Shown: piece after piece, positions 24,551 through 37,086 of the stretch | Layout of the letters: every line of letters starts with the position of its first letter | Numbering within the stretch: position 1 is the stretch's first letter | From: Eulemur rufifrons | Lineage: Eukaryota > Chordata > Mammalia > Primates > Lemuridae | Direction: 5' to 3' | DNA length: 64,000 bases | NCBI RefSeq assembly: GCF_041146395.1 | Contig: NC_091009.1 | Coordinates: 3,868,501-3,932,500 of the forward strand | Translations under genes and position numbers: made by a program | The notes under the pieces: model-generated | The model's input: the letters and a program-made list of their open reading frames with translations, nothing else | Told to the model about the DNA's origin: nothing | Database searches by the model: none

Positions 24551-26162
24551 AAATACAGTTTAGTATGCCTACAAACCACCAGCCCAACATTGCTTTCTCT
24601 GAGTGGATATAGGCTTTCCCTTATATGAATCTCAGACTGCTTTCAAAATGCAATTTACCGGACCTACAAAACACCGCCTGAGAGTTGCTTTCTCTCACTA
24701 TAAGCTTTCCTATATATGACTTTGGAACATAGTTTAGCATGCCAACAAAAGGCCACCCCATAGTTTGCGTGAATGTAAGCGTTCCTATGCATCACGCTCG
24801 TACTTCTTCCAAAGTATAGTACACCTACAAACCACCTCCCCAACTTTGCTTTTTCTGAGTGAATGTAAGCATTCTTTTATTCTCGTACTTCCTCCAAACT
24901 CCAGTTTAGTGTGACTAAAAACCACCACCGCAACCCTGCTTTCTCTGAGTGAATGTTAGCGTTCCCGTTTATGATTCACACTTCATCCAAAATAGAATTT
25001 AGCAGAACTACAAACCAGCCCCCAAGGGTTGCTTTCTCTATGAGACTGTAAGCTTTCCTATTACTCTTAACTTCTTCGCAACTAGAGATTTGCATGCCTA
25101 CAAAACACCACCCCATAGTTGCCCTCTCTGCGTGAATGTAAGCACTTGTATATATGACTCTGCTACTTCTTCCAAAATACAGTTTAGTATGCTTACAAAC
25201 AACCAACCAAACGTTGCGTTCTCTGAGAGAATGTTAGCGTTCCCAAGTATGACTGTTCCAAATGATGCAAAGTAGAGTTTAGCAGGCTTACAAACTATCT
25301 CTCGAAAGTTGCTTCCTCTGGGGGACTGTAAGCTTTCCTATAAAAGACTGTCGAACTTCTTCGAAACTACATTTCAGCACGCCAACAAAACATCACCACA
25401 TAGTTTCTTTCTCAGCATAAATATAAGCGATTTTATATATGACTCTGGTACTTCTTTCAAAATACAACTTAGCAGACCTCTAAATCAACCGCCGAGAGTT
25501 GCCTTCTCTAAGTCACTGTCAGCTTTCGAACTTCTTCCAAATTATATTTTAGCAGGCCTACAAAACACCACCCCATAGTGGCCCTCTCTGGGTGAATGTA
25601 AGCGCTCATATATATGACTCTGCTACTTCCAAAATACCGTTTAGTATGCTTACAAACAACCACCCAAAAGTTAAGTTCTCTGAGAGAATGTTAGCGTTCC
25701 CAAGTATGACTGTTCCAAATGATGCAAAGTAGAGTTTAGCAGGCTTACAAACTATCTCTCGAAAGTTGCTTCCTCTAGGGGACTGTAAGGTTTCCTATAA
25801 AAGACTGTCGAACTTCTTCGAAACTACATTTCAGCACGCCAACAAAACATCACCACATAGTTTTTCTCAGCATAAATGTAAGCGATTTTATATATGACTC
25901 TGGTACTTCTTTCAAAATACGATTTAGCAGACCTCAAAATCAACCGCCAAGAGTTGCATACTCTAAGTCACTGTCAGCTTTCGAACTTCTTCCAAATTAT
26001 ATTTTAGCATGCCTACAAAACACCACCCCATAGTTGCTTTCTCTGCGTCCATATAAGCGTTCATATATATGACTCTCGTACTTCTTCCAAACTGGAGTTT
26101 AGTATACCTAAAAACCGGCACCACAATTTACCTTTCTCTGAGTGAATGAAGCGTATCCATGT
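24551..26162 (-). repeat. Unpaired satellite spacer of the inverted duplication
   Basis: About 1.6 kb of right-orientation satellite between the orientation switch and the first base that mirrors the left arm. It contains a ~457-bp direct duplication: GACTGTTCCAAATGATGCAA at 25251 and 25708, and ACCACCCCATAGT near 25108 and 25566. Monomers here carry private variants (CACATTTCAGCACGCC-like text, CTCAGCATAAAT). Confidence 0.75.
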
Positions 26163-29100
26163 ATGCCTCTTTCACTTCATCCAAATTAGAGTTTAGTGGC
26201 CCACAAACCACCTCCTGTGAGTTGCATTCTCTAGGTGACTGTAAACTTTCCTATATAAGACTCTCAAACTTCTTCCAAACTACAGTTTAGCATGCCAACA
26301 ATACAGCGCCCCATCGTTGATTTCTCTGGGTGAACATAAGCGTTCCCATATATGACTCTCACTCTTCTTCCAAAATAGAATTTAGCAGACCTACACAACA
26401 CCCGATGGTTCCAATTCTCTACGTGACTCTAATTTTTCCCACATATGACTCTCGAACTTTCTCCAAACTATAGATTATTATGATTACATAGGCCACCCCA
26501 CAGTTGCTTTCTCTGCGTGAATGTAACCGTTCATATATGACTCTCCTTCTTTTAAACTACAGCATTTATTCCTACAAACCATCACGACAACGTTCTTTCT
26601 CTGAGTGAATGCAAGCATTCTCACACTTCATCCAAATTACAGTTTAGCAGACCTACCAACAAACTACAGAGAGTTGTTTTTCTCTGTGTCACTGTAATCT
26701 TTCTTATGTAAGGCTCTCGAACTTCTTCCAAACCACAGTTTAGCATGCCAACAAAATACGACCCCAGAGTTGCTTTCTCTGCGTGAATGTAAGCATTCGT
26801 ATATATGACTCTCCTACTTCCTCCAAAATACAGTTTAGAATGCTTACAAACCACCACCCAAACGTTGCGTTCTCTGAGTGAATGTAAGCGTTCCCATGTT
26901 TGACTCTCACAATTGATGCAAATTAGAATTTAGCATGCTTAGAAACAATCTCCCGAGAGTTGCTTTCTCTAGGTGACTGTAATTTTCCCCAGATATGACT
27001 CTCGCACTTCCTCCAAACTACAGATTAGCATGCATACATACGCCACCCAACAGTTGCTTTCTCTGCGTGAATGTAACCGTTCATATATATGACTCTCCTA
27101 CTTCTTCTGAACTACAGTTATTATGACTACAAACCACCACCCAAACGTTGTGTTCTCTGAGTGAATGTAAGCGTTCCAATGTTTGACTCTCACAATTGCT
27201 GCTAGTTAGAGTTTAGCAGGCTTGCAAAGGTCTCCTGAGTGTTGCTTTCTCTAGGTGACTGTAAGCTATCCAAATAACACTCTCGAACTCCTTCCAAACT
27301 GCAGTTTAGCATCCCCACAACACATCACCCCATAGTTTCTTTCTACGCATGAATGTAAGCGTTTGTATATAAGACTCTGACACGTCTTTCAAAATACAAT
27401 TTAGCAGACTGAAAAAATCACCCGCCAAGAGTTGCTTTCTCTAAGTGACTGTCAGCTTTCGAACTTCTTCCAATCTATAGTTTAGCATGCCTGCACTACA
27501 GCACCCCGTATTTGCTTTCTCTGTGTTAATGTAAGCGTTCGTATTTATGTCTCTCGTACCTCTTCCAAAGTAGAGTTTAGTATGCTCAAAAACGGCCACC
27601 CCAACGTTGCTTTCTCTGAGTGAATGTAAGCGTTCCTGTATATGATTTTAACACTTCATTGAAAATAGAGTTTAGCAGGCCTACGAACCACCCCCCGAGA
27701 GTTACATCCTCCAAACTATAGTTTAGTAGGCATACAAACATCACTCCATAGTTGCTTTCTCTGCGTGAATGTAACCGTTCATATATATGACTTTCCTACT
27801 TCTTCCGAACTACAGTTATTATGGCCACAAACTACAACCCAAACCTTGCGTTCTGAGTGGATGTAAACCTTCCCATATTTGACTTTAACAGTTGGTGCAA
27901 ATTAGCAGGCTTAGAAACCATCTCCCGAGAGTTGCTCTCTCTAGGTGACTGTAAGCTTTGCTATATAAGATTCTAAACTTCCTCCAAATTATAGTTTAGT
28001 AGGCATAAAAACATCACTCCATAGTTGCTTTCTCTGCATGAATGTAAGCGTTCCTATATATGATTCTCGTACTTCCTCCAAACTAGAGTTTAGTATGCCT
28101 ACAAAACACAAGCCCATCCTTGATTTCTCTGAGTCAATGTACGTGGTCCCCAATATGACTCTCTCACTTCTTCCAAAGTAGAGTTTTGCAGGCCTACCGT
28201 CCATCCCCCGAAAGTTGGTTTCTATAAATGACTGTACGCTTTCCTATATAACTTCTTCCAAACTAGAGATTAGCATGGGTACAAAAACCCACCCCATAAT
28301 TGCTTTCTCTGCATGAATGTAAGCATTCCCAAATATCATTTTCCTACTTCTTCCAAACTAGAGTTTAGTATGCCTACAAACCACCACATCATCGTTGCTT
28401 TCTCTGAGTGAATGTAACCCTTTCCATATATGACTCTCAATCTTAAACCAAAATAGAATTTAGCACGCCTACATTCCACAACCAGAAATTTGCTTTCCCT
28501 AAGAGACTCTAAGCTTTCTTATATGTGATTCTCAAACTTCGTCCAAACTAGAGTTTAGCACGCCTAGAAAACACCACCCCACAGTTGCTTTCTCTGCATG
28601 AATGTAAGCGTTTGTATATATGACACTGGTACTTCTTTCAAAATACAATTTAGCAGACCTAAAAATCTACCGCCAAGAGTTGCTTTCTCTGACTGTCTGC
28701 TTTCGAACTTCTTCCAAACTATATTTTAGCATGCCAACAAAACACCACCCCATAGTTGCTTTCTCTGCGTCCATATAAGCGTTCACATATATGTCTCTCG
28801 TACTTCTTCCAAACTGGAGTTTAGTATACCTAAAAACCGGCACCACAATTTACCTTTCTCTGAGTGAATGAAGCGTATCCATGTATGCCTCTTTCACTTC
28901 ATCCAAATTAGAGTTTAGCGGCCTACAAACCACTTCCTGTGAGTTGCTTTCTCTAGGTGACTGTAAACTTTCCTATATAAGACTCTCGAACTTCTTCCAA
29001 ACTACAGTTTGGCATGCCAACAATACAGCGCCCCATCGTTGATTTCTCTGGGTGAACATAAGCGTTCCCATATATGACTCTCACTCTTTTTCCAAAATAG

Positions 29101-32100
29101 AATTTAACAGACCTACACACCAGCCCAAGATGGTTCCTTTCTCTAAGTGACTCTAATTTTCCCCAGATATGACTCTCGAACTTCCTCCAAACTACAGATT
29201 ATGATGATTACATACACCACCCCACAATTGCTTTCTCTGCGTGAATGTAACCGTTCATATATGACTCTCCTACTTCTTCGAACTACAGTTGTTATTCCTA
29301 CAAACCACCACGACAAAGTTCTTTCTCTGAGTGAATGCAAGCGTTCTCACACTTCATCCAAATTACAGTTTAGCAGACCTACCAACAAACTATAGAGAGT
29401 TGTTTTCTCTGTGTCAGTGTAATCTTTCCTATATAAGGCTCTCGAACTTCTTCCAAACCACAGTTTAGCATGCCAACAAAATACGACCCCAGAGTTGCTT
29501 TCTCTGCGTGAATGTAAGCATTCGTATATATGACTCTCCTACTTCCTCCAAAATACAGTTTAGAATGCTTACAAACCACCACCCAAACGTTGCGTTCTCT
29601 GAGTGAATGTAAGCGTTCCCATGTTTGACTCTCACAATTGATGCAAATTAGAGTTTAGCATGCTTAGAAACAATCTGCCGAGAGTTACTTTCTCTAGGTG
29701 ACTGTAAGCTTTCTTATATAAGACTCGCGAACTTCTTCCAAACTACAGTTTAGCATGCCAACGAAACACTGCCCCATCGTTGATTTCTCTGAGTGAACAT
29801 AAGCGTTCCCACATATGACTTTCTCTCTTCTTCCAAAATAGAATTTAGCAGATCTACAAAACGGCCCCCGATGGTTGCTTTCTCTACGTGACTGCAATTT
29901 TCCCCAGATAAGACTCCCGAACTTCCTCCAAAGTATACATTAACATGCGTACATACGCCACCCATCAGTTGCTTTCTCTGCGTGAATGTAACCGTTCATA
30001 TATATGACTCTCCTACTTCTTCCAAACTACAGTTATGATGCCTACAAATCACCACCCAAACGTTGTGTTCTCTGAGTGAATGTAAGCGTTCCCATGTTTG
30101 ACTCTCACAATTGCTGCTAATTAGTGTTTACAGGCTTGCAAAGCTGTCCCGAGTGTTGCTTTCTCTAGGTGACTGTAAGTTATCCTATATAACACTCTCG
30201 AACTCCTTCCAAACTGCAGTTTAGCATGCCAACAACACATCACCCCATAGTTTCTTTCTCTGCATGAATGTAAGCGTTTGTCTATATGACTCTGGTACGT
30301 CTTTCAAAATACAATTTAGCAGACCTAAAAATCACCCGCCAAGAGTTCCTTTCTGTAAATGACTGTCAGCTTTCGAACTTCTTCCAATCTATAGTTTAGC
30401 ATGCCTGCACTACAGCACCCGGTATTTGCTTTCTCTGTGTTAATGTAAGCGTTCCTGTATATGTCTCTCGTACCTCTTCCAAAGTAGAGTTCAGTATGCT
30501 CAAAAACGGCCACCCCAACGTTGCTTTCTCTGAGTGAATGTAAGCGTTCCTGTATATGATTCTAACACTTCATTGAAAATAGAGTTTAGCAGGCCTACGA
30601 ACCACCCCCCCAAGAGTTGCTTTCTCTAAATGACTGTAAGCATCCCAGATATGACTCTCGAACATCCCCCAAACTATAGTTTAGTAGGCATACAAACATC
30701 ACTCCATAGTTGCTTTCTCTGCATGAATGTAAGCGTTCCTATATATGATTCTCGTACTTCTTCCAAACTAGTGTTTAGTATGCCTACAAACCACAACCCC
30801 ATCATTGATTTCTCTGAGTGAATGTACGCAGTCCCCAAAATGACTCTCCCCCTTCTTCCAAAGTAGAGTTTTGCAGGCCTACAAACCATCCCCCGAAAGT
30901 TGGTTTCTATAAATGACGGTACGTTTTCCTATATATTACTCTTTAACTTCTTGCAAAATAGAGATTAGCATGGCTACAAAAAATCCACCCCATAATTGCT
31001 TTCTCTGCATGAATGTAAGTGTTCCCATATATCATTCTCCTACTTCTTCCAAACTAGAGTTTAGTATGCCTACAAACCACCACATCATCGTAGCTTTCTC
31101 TGAGTGAATGTAAGCCTTCCCATATATGACTCTCACTCTGAAACCAAAATAGAGTTTAGCACGCCTACATTCCACACCAGAGATTTGCTTTCTCTAAGTG
31201 ACTCTAAGCTTTCTTATATGTGATTCTCAAACTTCGTCCAAACTAGAGTTTAGCATGCCTAGAAAACACCACCCCACAGTTGCTTTCTCTGCATGAATGT
31301 AAGCGTTTGTATATATGACTCTGGTACTTCTTTCAAAATACAATTTAGCAGACCGAAAAATGAACCGCCGAGAGTTGCTTTCTCTAAGTGACTGTCTGCT
31401 TTCGAACTTCTTCCAAATTATGTTTTAGCATGCCTACAAAACACCACCCCATAGTTACTTTCTCTGCATCAATATAAGCGTTCATATATATGCCTCTCTC
31501 ACTTCATCTAAATTAGAGTTTAGCAGGCCTACAAACCACGCCCCGTGAGTTGCTTTCTCTAGGTGACTGTAAACTTTCCTATATAAGAATCTCCAACTTC
31601 TTTCAAACTACACCATGCCAACAAAACACCACACCGTGGTTGCTTTCTCTGAGTGAACATAAGCGTTCCCATATATGACTCACACTCTCTTTCCAAAATA
31701 GAATTTAGCAGATCTACAAACCAGCCCAAGATGGTTCCTTTCTCTAAGTGACTGTAATTTTCCCCAGATATGACTCTCGCACTTCCTCCAAACTACAGAT
31801 TAACATGCATACCTGCGCCACCCCACAGTTGCTTTCTCTGCGTGAATGTAACCGTTCATATATATGACTCTCCTACTTCTTCCCAACGACAGTTATTATG
31901 CCTTCAAACCATCACGATAATGTTTCTTTCTCTGAGTGAATGAATGCAAGCGTTCTCACATTTCATCCAAATTAGAGTTTAGCAGGCCTACCAATAAACT
32001 TCCGAGAGTTGTTTTCTCTGTGTCACTGTAATCTTTCCTATATAAGACGCTCGAACTTCTTCCAAACCACAGTTTAGCATGCCAACAAAATACGACCCCA

Positions 32101-32989
32101 GAGTGGCTTTCTCTGCCTGAATGTAAGCGTTCATATATATGACTCTCGTACTTCCTCCAAAATACAGTTTAGAATGCCTACAAACCACCACCCAAACGTT
32201 GCGTTCTCTGAATGAATGAAAGCATTCCCATGTTTGACTCTCCCAATTGATGCAAAGTAGAGTTTAGCTGGCCAAGAAAGGATCTCCCGAGAGTTGCTTT
32301 CTCTAGATGACTGTAAGCTTTCCTAAATAAGACTCTCCAACTTCTTCCAAACTACAGGTTAACATGCCCACAAAACATCACCCCATAGTTTTTTCTTTGC
32401 ATGAATGTAAGCATTAGTATATATGACTCTGGTACTTCTTTCAAAATACAATTTAGCAGACCTAAAAATCACCCACCAAGAGTTGCTTTCTCTAAGTGAC
32501 TGTTCAGGTTTAGAACTTCTTCCAAACTATAGCATGCTTACAAAACACCACCCCGTAGTTGCTTTCTCTGGGTGAATGTAAACGTTCCCAAATATCATTC
32601 TCGTACTTCTTCCAAACTAATTAGTATGCCTACAAAAACCAGCCCAATGTTGTTTCTCTGAGGGAATGTAAGCGGTCCCATGTTTGACTCTCACACTTCA
32701 TCCAAATTAGAGTTTAGCATGTGTACAAACAATCTCCCGAGAGTTGCTTTCCCTAGGTGATGGTAATCATTCCTGTATAAGGTTCTCCAACTTCTTCCAA
32801 ACTGCAGTTTAGCATGCCTACAAAACCTGACGCTATAAGTGCTTTCTCTGCGTGAATGTAAGTGTTCCTATATAGGACTCTCGTACTTCTTCCAAACTAC
32901 AGTTTAGTATGCCCTACAAACCACCACCCAAACGTTGTTTTCTCTGAGTGAATGTAAGCGTTCCCATATATGACTCTCACACTTCAACC

Positions 32990-33840
32990 AAAATAGAGTT
33001 TAGCAGGCCTACATTCCACACCCAGAGAGTTGTTTTCTCTACGTGACTGTAAACTTTCCTATATATGACTCTCAAACTTCGTCCAAACTAGAGTTTTGCA
33101 AGCCTACAAAACACCACCCCATAGTTGTTTTCAGTGCCGGAATGTAAGCGGCTCTACATGTGATTCTCTTGCTTCTTCCAAATTACAGGTTAGTATGCCT
33201 AGGAACCACAACCACGACGTTGCTTTCACTGAGTTCCCATATATTATTCTAACACTTCATTGAAAATAGAGTTTAGCAGGCCTACGAAACACCCCCCGAG
33301 AGTTGCTTTCTCTAAGTGACTGTAAGCTTCCCAGATATGACTCTCGAACTTCCTCCAAACTATATTTTAGTAGGCATACAAACATCACTCCATAGTTGCT
33401 TTCTCTGCGTGAAGGTAAGCGTTCCTATATACGATTCTCGTACTTCTTCCAAACTAGAGTTGACTATGCCTACAAATCACAATCCCATCGTTGATTTCTC
33501 TGAGTGAATGCACGCGGTCCCCAATATGACTCTCCCCCTTCTTCCAAACTGGAGTTTTGCAGGTGTACAAAACATCCCCCGAGAGTTGGTTTCTATGACT
33601 GTAACCTTTCCTATATATTACTCCTTAACTTCTTCCAAACTAGAGATTAGCATGGCTACAAAAACGCCACCCCATAATTGCTTTCTCTACGTGAATGTAA
33701 GCGTTCCCATATATCATTCTCCCACTTCTTCCAAACTAGAGTTTAGTATGCCTACAAACCACCACGTCGTCGTTGCTTTCTCTGAGGGAATGTAAGCCTT
33801 CCCATATATGACTCTCACTCTTAAACCAAAATAGAGTTTA
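32990..33840 (-). repeat. ~838-bp satellite segment present only in the right arm
   Basis: Mirror coordinate sums change from 52315 (outer) to 51477 (inner) at left position ~18480. The right arm has an extra ~838 bp bounded by near-identical text: ACCAAAATAGAGTTTAGCAG followed by CCACACCCAGAGA near 32990 and 33828. That is nine monomers, as expected for homologous unequal exchange deleting it on the left or duplicating it on the right. Confidence 0.82.
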
Positions 33841-35239
33841 GCAGGCCTACTTTCCACACCCAGAGATTTGCTTTCTCTAAGTGACTGTAAGCTTTCTTAT
33901 ATGTGATTCTCAAACTTCGTCCAAACTAGAGTTTAGCATGCCTAGAAAACACCACCCCATAGTTACTTTCAGTGCGTCAAAATGTATGTGTTCCTATATG
34001 TGATTCTCGTGCTTCGTCCAAACTGCAGTTTAGTAAGCCTACAAACAACCCCATCGTTGCTTTCTCTGAGGGAATGTAAGCGTTCTCATATATGACTCTC
34101 ACACTTCAACCAAAACAGGGTTTTGCAGGCCTACAAACCACCCGCCAAGACTTGCTTTTTCGAAGTGGTTGTTACCTTTCCTATATAGGACTCTGGAACT
34201 TCTCCCAAGCTAGACTTTAACATGTCTACCTGACACTACTCCGTAGTTGCTCTCGGTGTGTGAATGTAAGCGTTCCTATATATGAGTCTTGTACTTCTTC
34301 CTAACTAGCATCTGGCATGCCAAAATAACACTCCCCCATAGTTGCTTTCTTTGAGTCAATGTAAACATTCCTATATATGTCTCTCGCACTTCTTCCAAAC
34401 TTGAGTTATGTCTACAAACCAATCCCCGACAGCTGTTTTCTCTGAACGAATTTAAGCGTTCCTATATAGGACTATGGCACTTCCTCCAAACTAGAGTTTA
34501 GCAAGCCTACACTCCACCCCTGTTCGTTGCTTTCTCTAAGTTACTGTAAGCTTTCCTATACATGGCTCTCGAAATTTTCCAAACTAGAGTTAGCATGCCT
34601 ACTATACACCTACACATAATTGCTTTGTCTGAGTGAATATAAGCCTTCCTATATATGACTGTCGCACTTTTTCCAAATTAGAGTGTAGCCAGCCTGGAAA
34701 GCACCCCTTATAGTTGCTTTCATTGAGTGAATGTTAACATTCCTATGTATGACTCTCGCAACTTTTCCAATCTAAGATTTTAGCAATGCCACAAATCCCC
34801 CGCCGAGAGTTCCTATACATAACTGTCCTCTTTTTCCAAGCTAGAGTTTAGGAAGCCTAGAAACCGTCCCCCCGTAGACGCTTTATGTGAATGTAAGCGT
34901 TCCTATATATGACTCTCGCCTTCCTCCAAACTAGAGCTTAGCAAGCCTACAAACCAACTCCCTATAATTGCTTTCTCTGAATGAATGATATCGTTCCTAC
35001 ATAAGACTCTCGAACTTCTTCCAAACCAGAGTTTAACAAGCCAAAAAAGCACCCCCCATAGATGCTTCCTCTAACTCAAAGCTAATATTCCTATATATGA
35101 TTCAGCTTCTTCATCCAAACTAGAGTAAGGCAAGCCTACAAATCACACACCAATAGTTGCTTTCTATCAGTAAATGTAAGCATCCCTATATATGACTATA
35201 GCAATTCTTCCAAACTGGAGTTGAGCAAGCCTCCAGACC

Positions 35240-35372
35240 CCCGGACCCCACTCCATAGTACCCTGGGCATTGGCGCCTGCCTGTCATGCAGGACATAGGG
35301 GCGGACCCTCATCTCAGACACGGCATTGGTGGATTGTAGGCTTTTTTAAGTTTTTGAATTGAAGAAGTCTGA
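35240..35372 (+). repeat. Core block zeta (copy 2), abutting the satellite
   Basis: Reverse complement of 16944-17075 with one mismatch in the ~120 bp I compared base by base. It includes the same satellite/core breakpoint. Confidence 0.88.
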
Positions 35373-35633
35373 GAATTGGAATTGGGTTTAGGGTAAGGTT
35401 AGGTGTTAGGGACTAGGATTAGGTTTAGGGGTTAGGGTTTTAGGTTAGAATTAGGGTTAGGATTACTGTTAGGGTTAGAGATTAGGATTATGTTTAGTGG
35501 TTGGGTTTAGGTTTACGGTGAGAGGCAAGAGTAAGGGTCAGGGATTAGGGTTACTGTTAGGAGTTAGATTCAGGGCTTACTAAGGGTTTGGTTTAGAGAT
35601 AGGGTTAGGGCTTACGTTTAACGGTGTGTGTTA

Positions 35634-35764
35634 GGGCATGGGCCCTGTCTAATGTACGGGGCACTGTGGGTGTGGAGCAAGGCTGGGTCCCCACTTCATC
35701 GTACCCTGGGTGTTGGGCTTCAACTGTCATGCAGGACAAAGGCAGAGGCTCATCTCACGCATGG
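35634..35764 (+). repeat. Core block epsilon (copy 2, short)
   Basis: Mirror of 16548-16692. The coordinate sum is still 52315, so no net indel lies between epsilon, zeta and the satellite junction. A few substitutions are present, such as CTAATGTACGGGG. Confidence 0.83.
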
Positions 35765-36364
35765 TTAGGAATAAGGTTTAAGTTTAGGGTCAGGGTTGAG
35801 GGTTAGGGTGACGGTTAACAGTTAGAGTTAGGGTAAGGGGGTTAGGGATAGGGTTAGGGTTAAGGGTTAGGTTTATGGTTCAGGTTTAAGGTTAGCATTA
35901 GAGGGTAGGGTTTGTGTAACTGTAGATCAGTGTTGGGTTTAGATCTCTAGGCATTAGGGTAAAGGTTAGGGTTAGGGTTAAGAGTTAGGGTTATGTTTAA
36001 TGGTTAGGATTGGGATTAGGCTTAAGGGTTAAGGTTAAGGTTATGGGTTATGACTAAGGATCAACGGTTAGGGTTATTTTTAGGCGTAGGGTTAGGGTAA
36101 GGGGTTAGAGTTAGTGTTAGTGTTGTTGGTCGGGTTAAGGTTAGGGTTGGCGTTTCAGAATTAGGGATTAGGTGTTATGTTTATAGCTAGGAGTTAGGGT
36201 TAGAATTACGGTATAGGGCTTGTTCTCAGGGTGTCATGCATTAACGTTAAGATAAGGGGTTAAAGTTAGGGTTAGGGTGAGGTTTACGTGTTAAGGTGAG
36301 CAGTAGGATCAGGGTTAGGTGTTATGTTCTGGGTTAGGGTTATGGGTGAGGGGTAGGGCTTATC

Positions 36365-36554
36365 CTTAGGGCATGGGCCCTGTATGCACTAGGAGGCGAA
36401 GTTAGGGATCTGTGATGGTCGCTGGGAACCCACTCTATCGTTCGCAGTGTATGGGCCTCTGGGTTTCATGCAGGACACTGTGGCAGAGCCGGCTTTCATG
36501 CATGGCTTAGTAGGATTGTAGGCTTTCAAAACTCTGAGAAAGCAAGAAGTCTGA
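36365..36554 (+). repeat. Core block beta-prime (copy 2)
   Basis: Mirror of 15886-16086 (sum 52439). The 124-bp change in sum relative to epsilon marks a left-arm deletion near 16310, where the segment that reads GGATCAACGGTTAGGG in the right arm is missing. Confidence 0.87.
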
Positions 36555-36892
36555 GAATTAGATATCGGGTTAGGATTACGGCACGGTTTAGGGATGAAGA
36601 TTAGTGTTAGGGTGAGGGCTTAGGGTTAGGGGTTAGGGTTAGGGTTAGGGTTGTTGGTAGGGTGAAGGTTAGGGTTGACGTTTTAGAATTAGGGATGAGG
36701 TATTACGGTTATGACTATGGTTTAGGATTAGAATTATGGGATAGGGCTTCTTCTCAAGGTGTTTTGCATTCACGTTAAGTTAAGGGGCTAAGTTAGGGTT
36801 ACGGGGAGGTTTATGTTTTAAGGTGAGCAATAGGATCAGGGTTAGATGTTATGTTCAGGGTGAGGGTTATTTGTTAGGGGTAGTGTTTATAC

Positions 36893-37086
36893 TTAGCATA
36901 CGGGCCCTGTCTGCACTGGGAGGTGGGCGGGGTTTAGGGGGATGGTATTGTCCCCGGGAACCCACTCTATCGTACGCTGGTTATGGGCTCCTGGGTTTCA
37001 TGCAGGACACAGTGGCAGAGCCCCCTTTTACTCATGGCATGGGAGGATTGTAGGCTTTCTAAACTCTGAGAAAGCAAGAAGTCTGA
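36893..37086 (+). repeat. Core block delta (copy 2)
   Basis: Mirror of delta at 15356. It has TTTTACTCATGGCATGGG, CTAAACTCTGAGAAAGC and GTACGCTGG-like text in the middle (CGTACGCTGGTTATGG). Confidence 0.87.

Larger units (their letters stand above)
24546..35234 (-). repeat. ~94-bp satellite, right block (inverted)
   Basis: About 113 monomers in the reverse orientation (ACTTCTTCCAAACTAGAG, TTTAGCATGCCTACAAAC, GTTGCTTTCTCTGAGTGAAT). Homologous ~2.69-kb segments follow one another: matching landmarks lie at 27989, 30674 and ~33360, and 26091 pairs with 28813 (shift 2722). From ~26.16 kb onward the block mirrors 17.08-24.54 kb. Mirror coordinate sums are 50702 (innermost), 51948, 51482-51477 and 52315 (outermost). 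Each step is an indel of a near-integral number of monomers. Confidence 0.92.
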
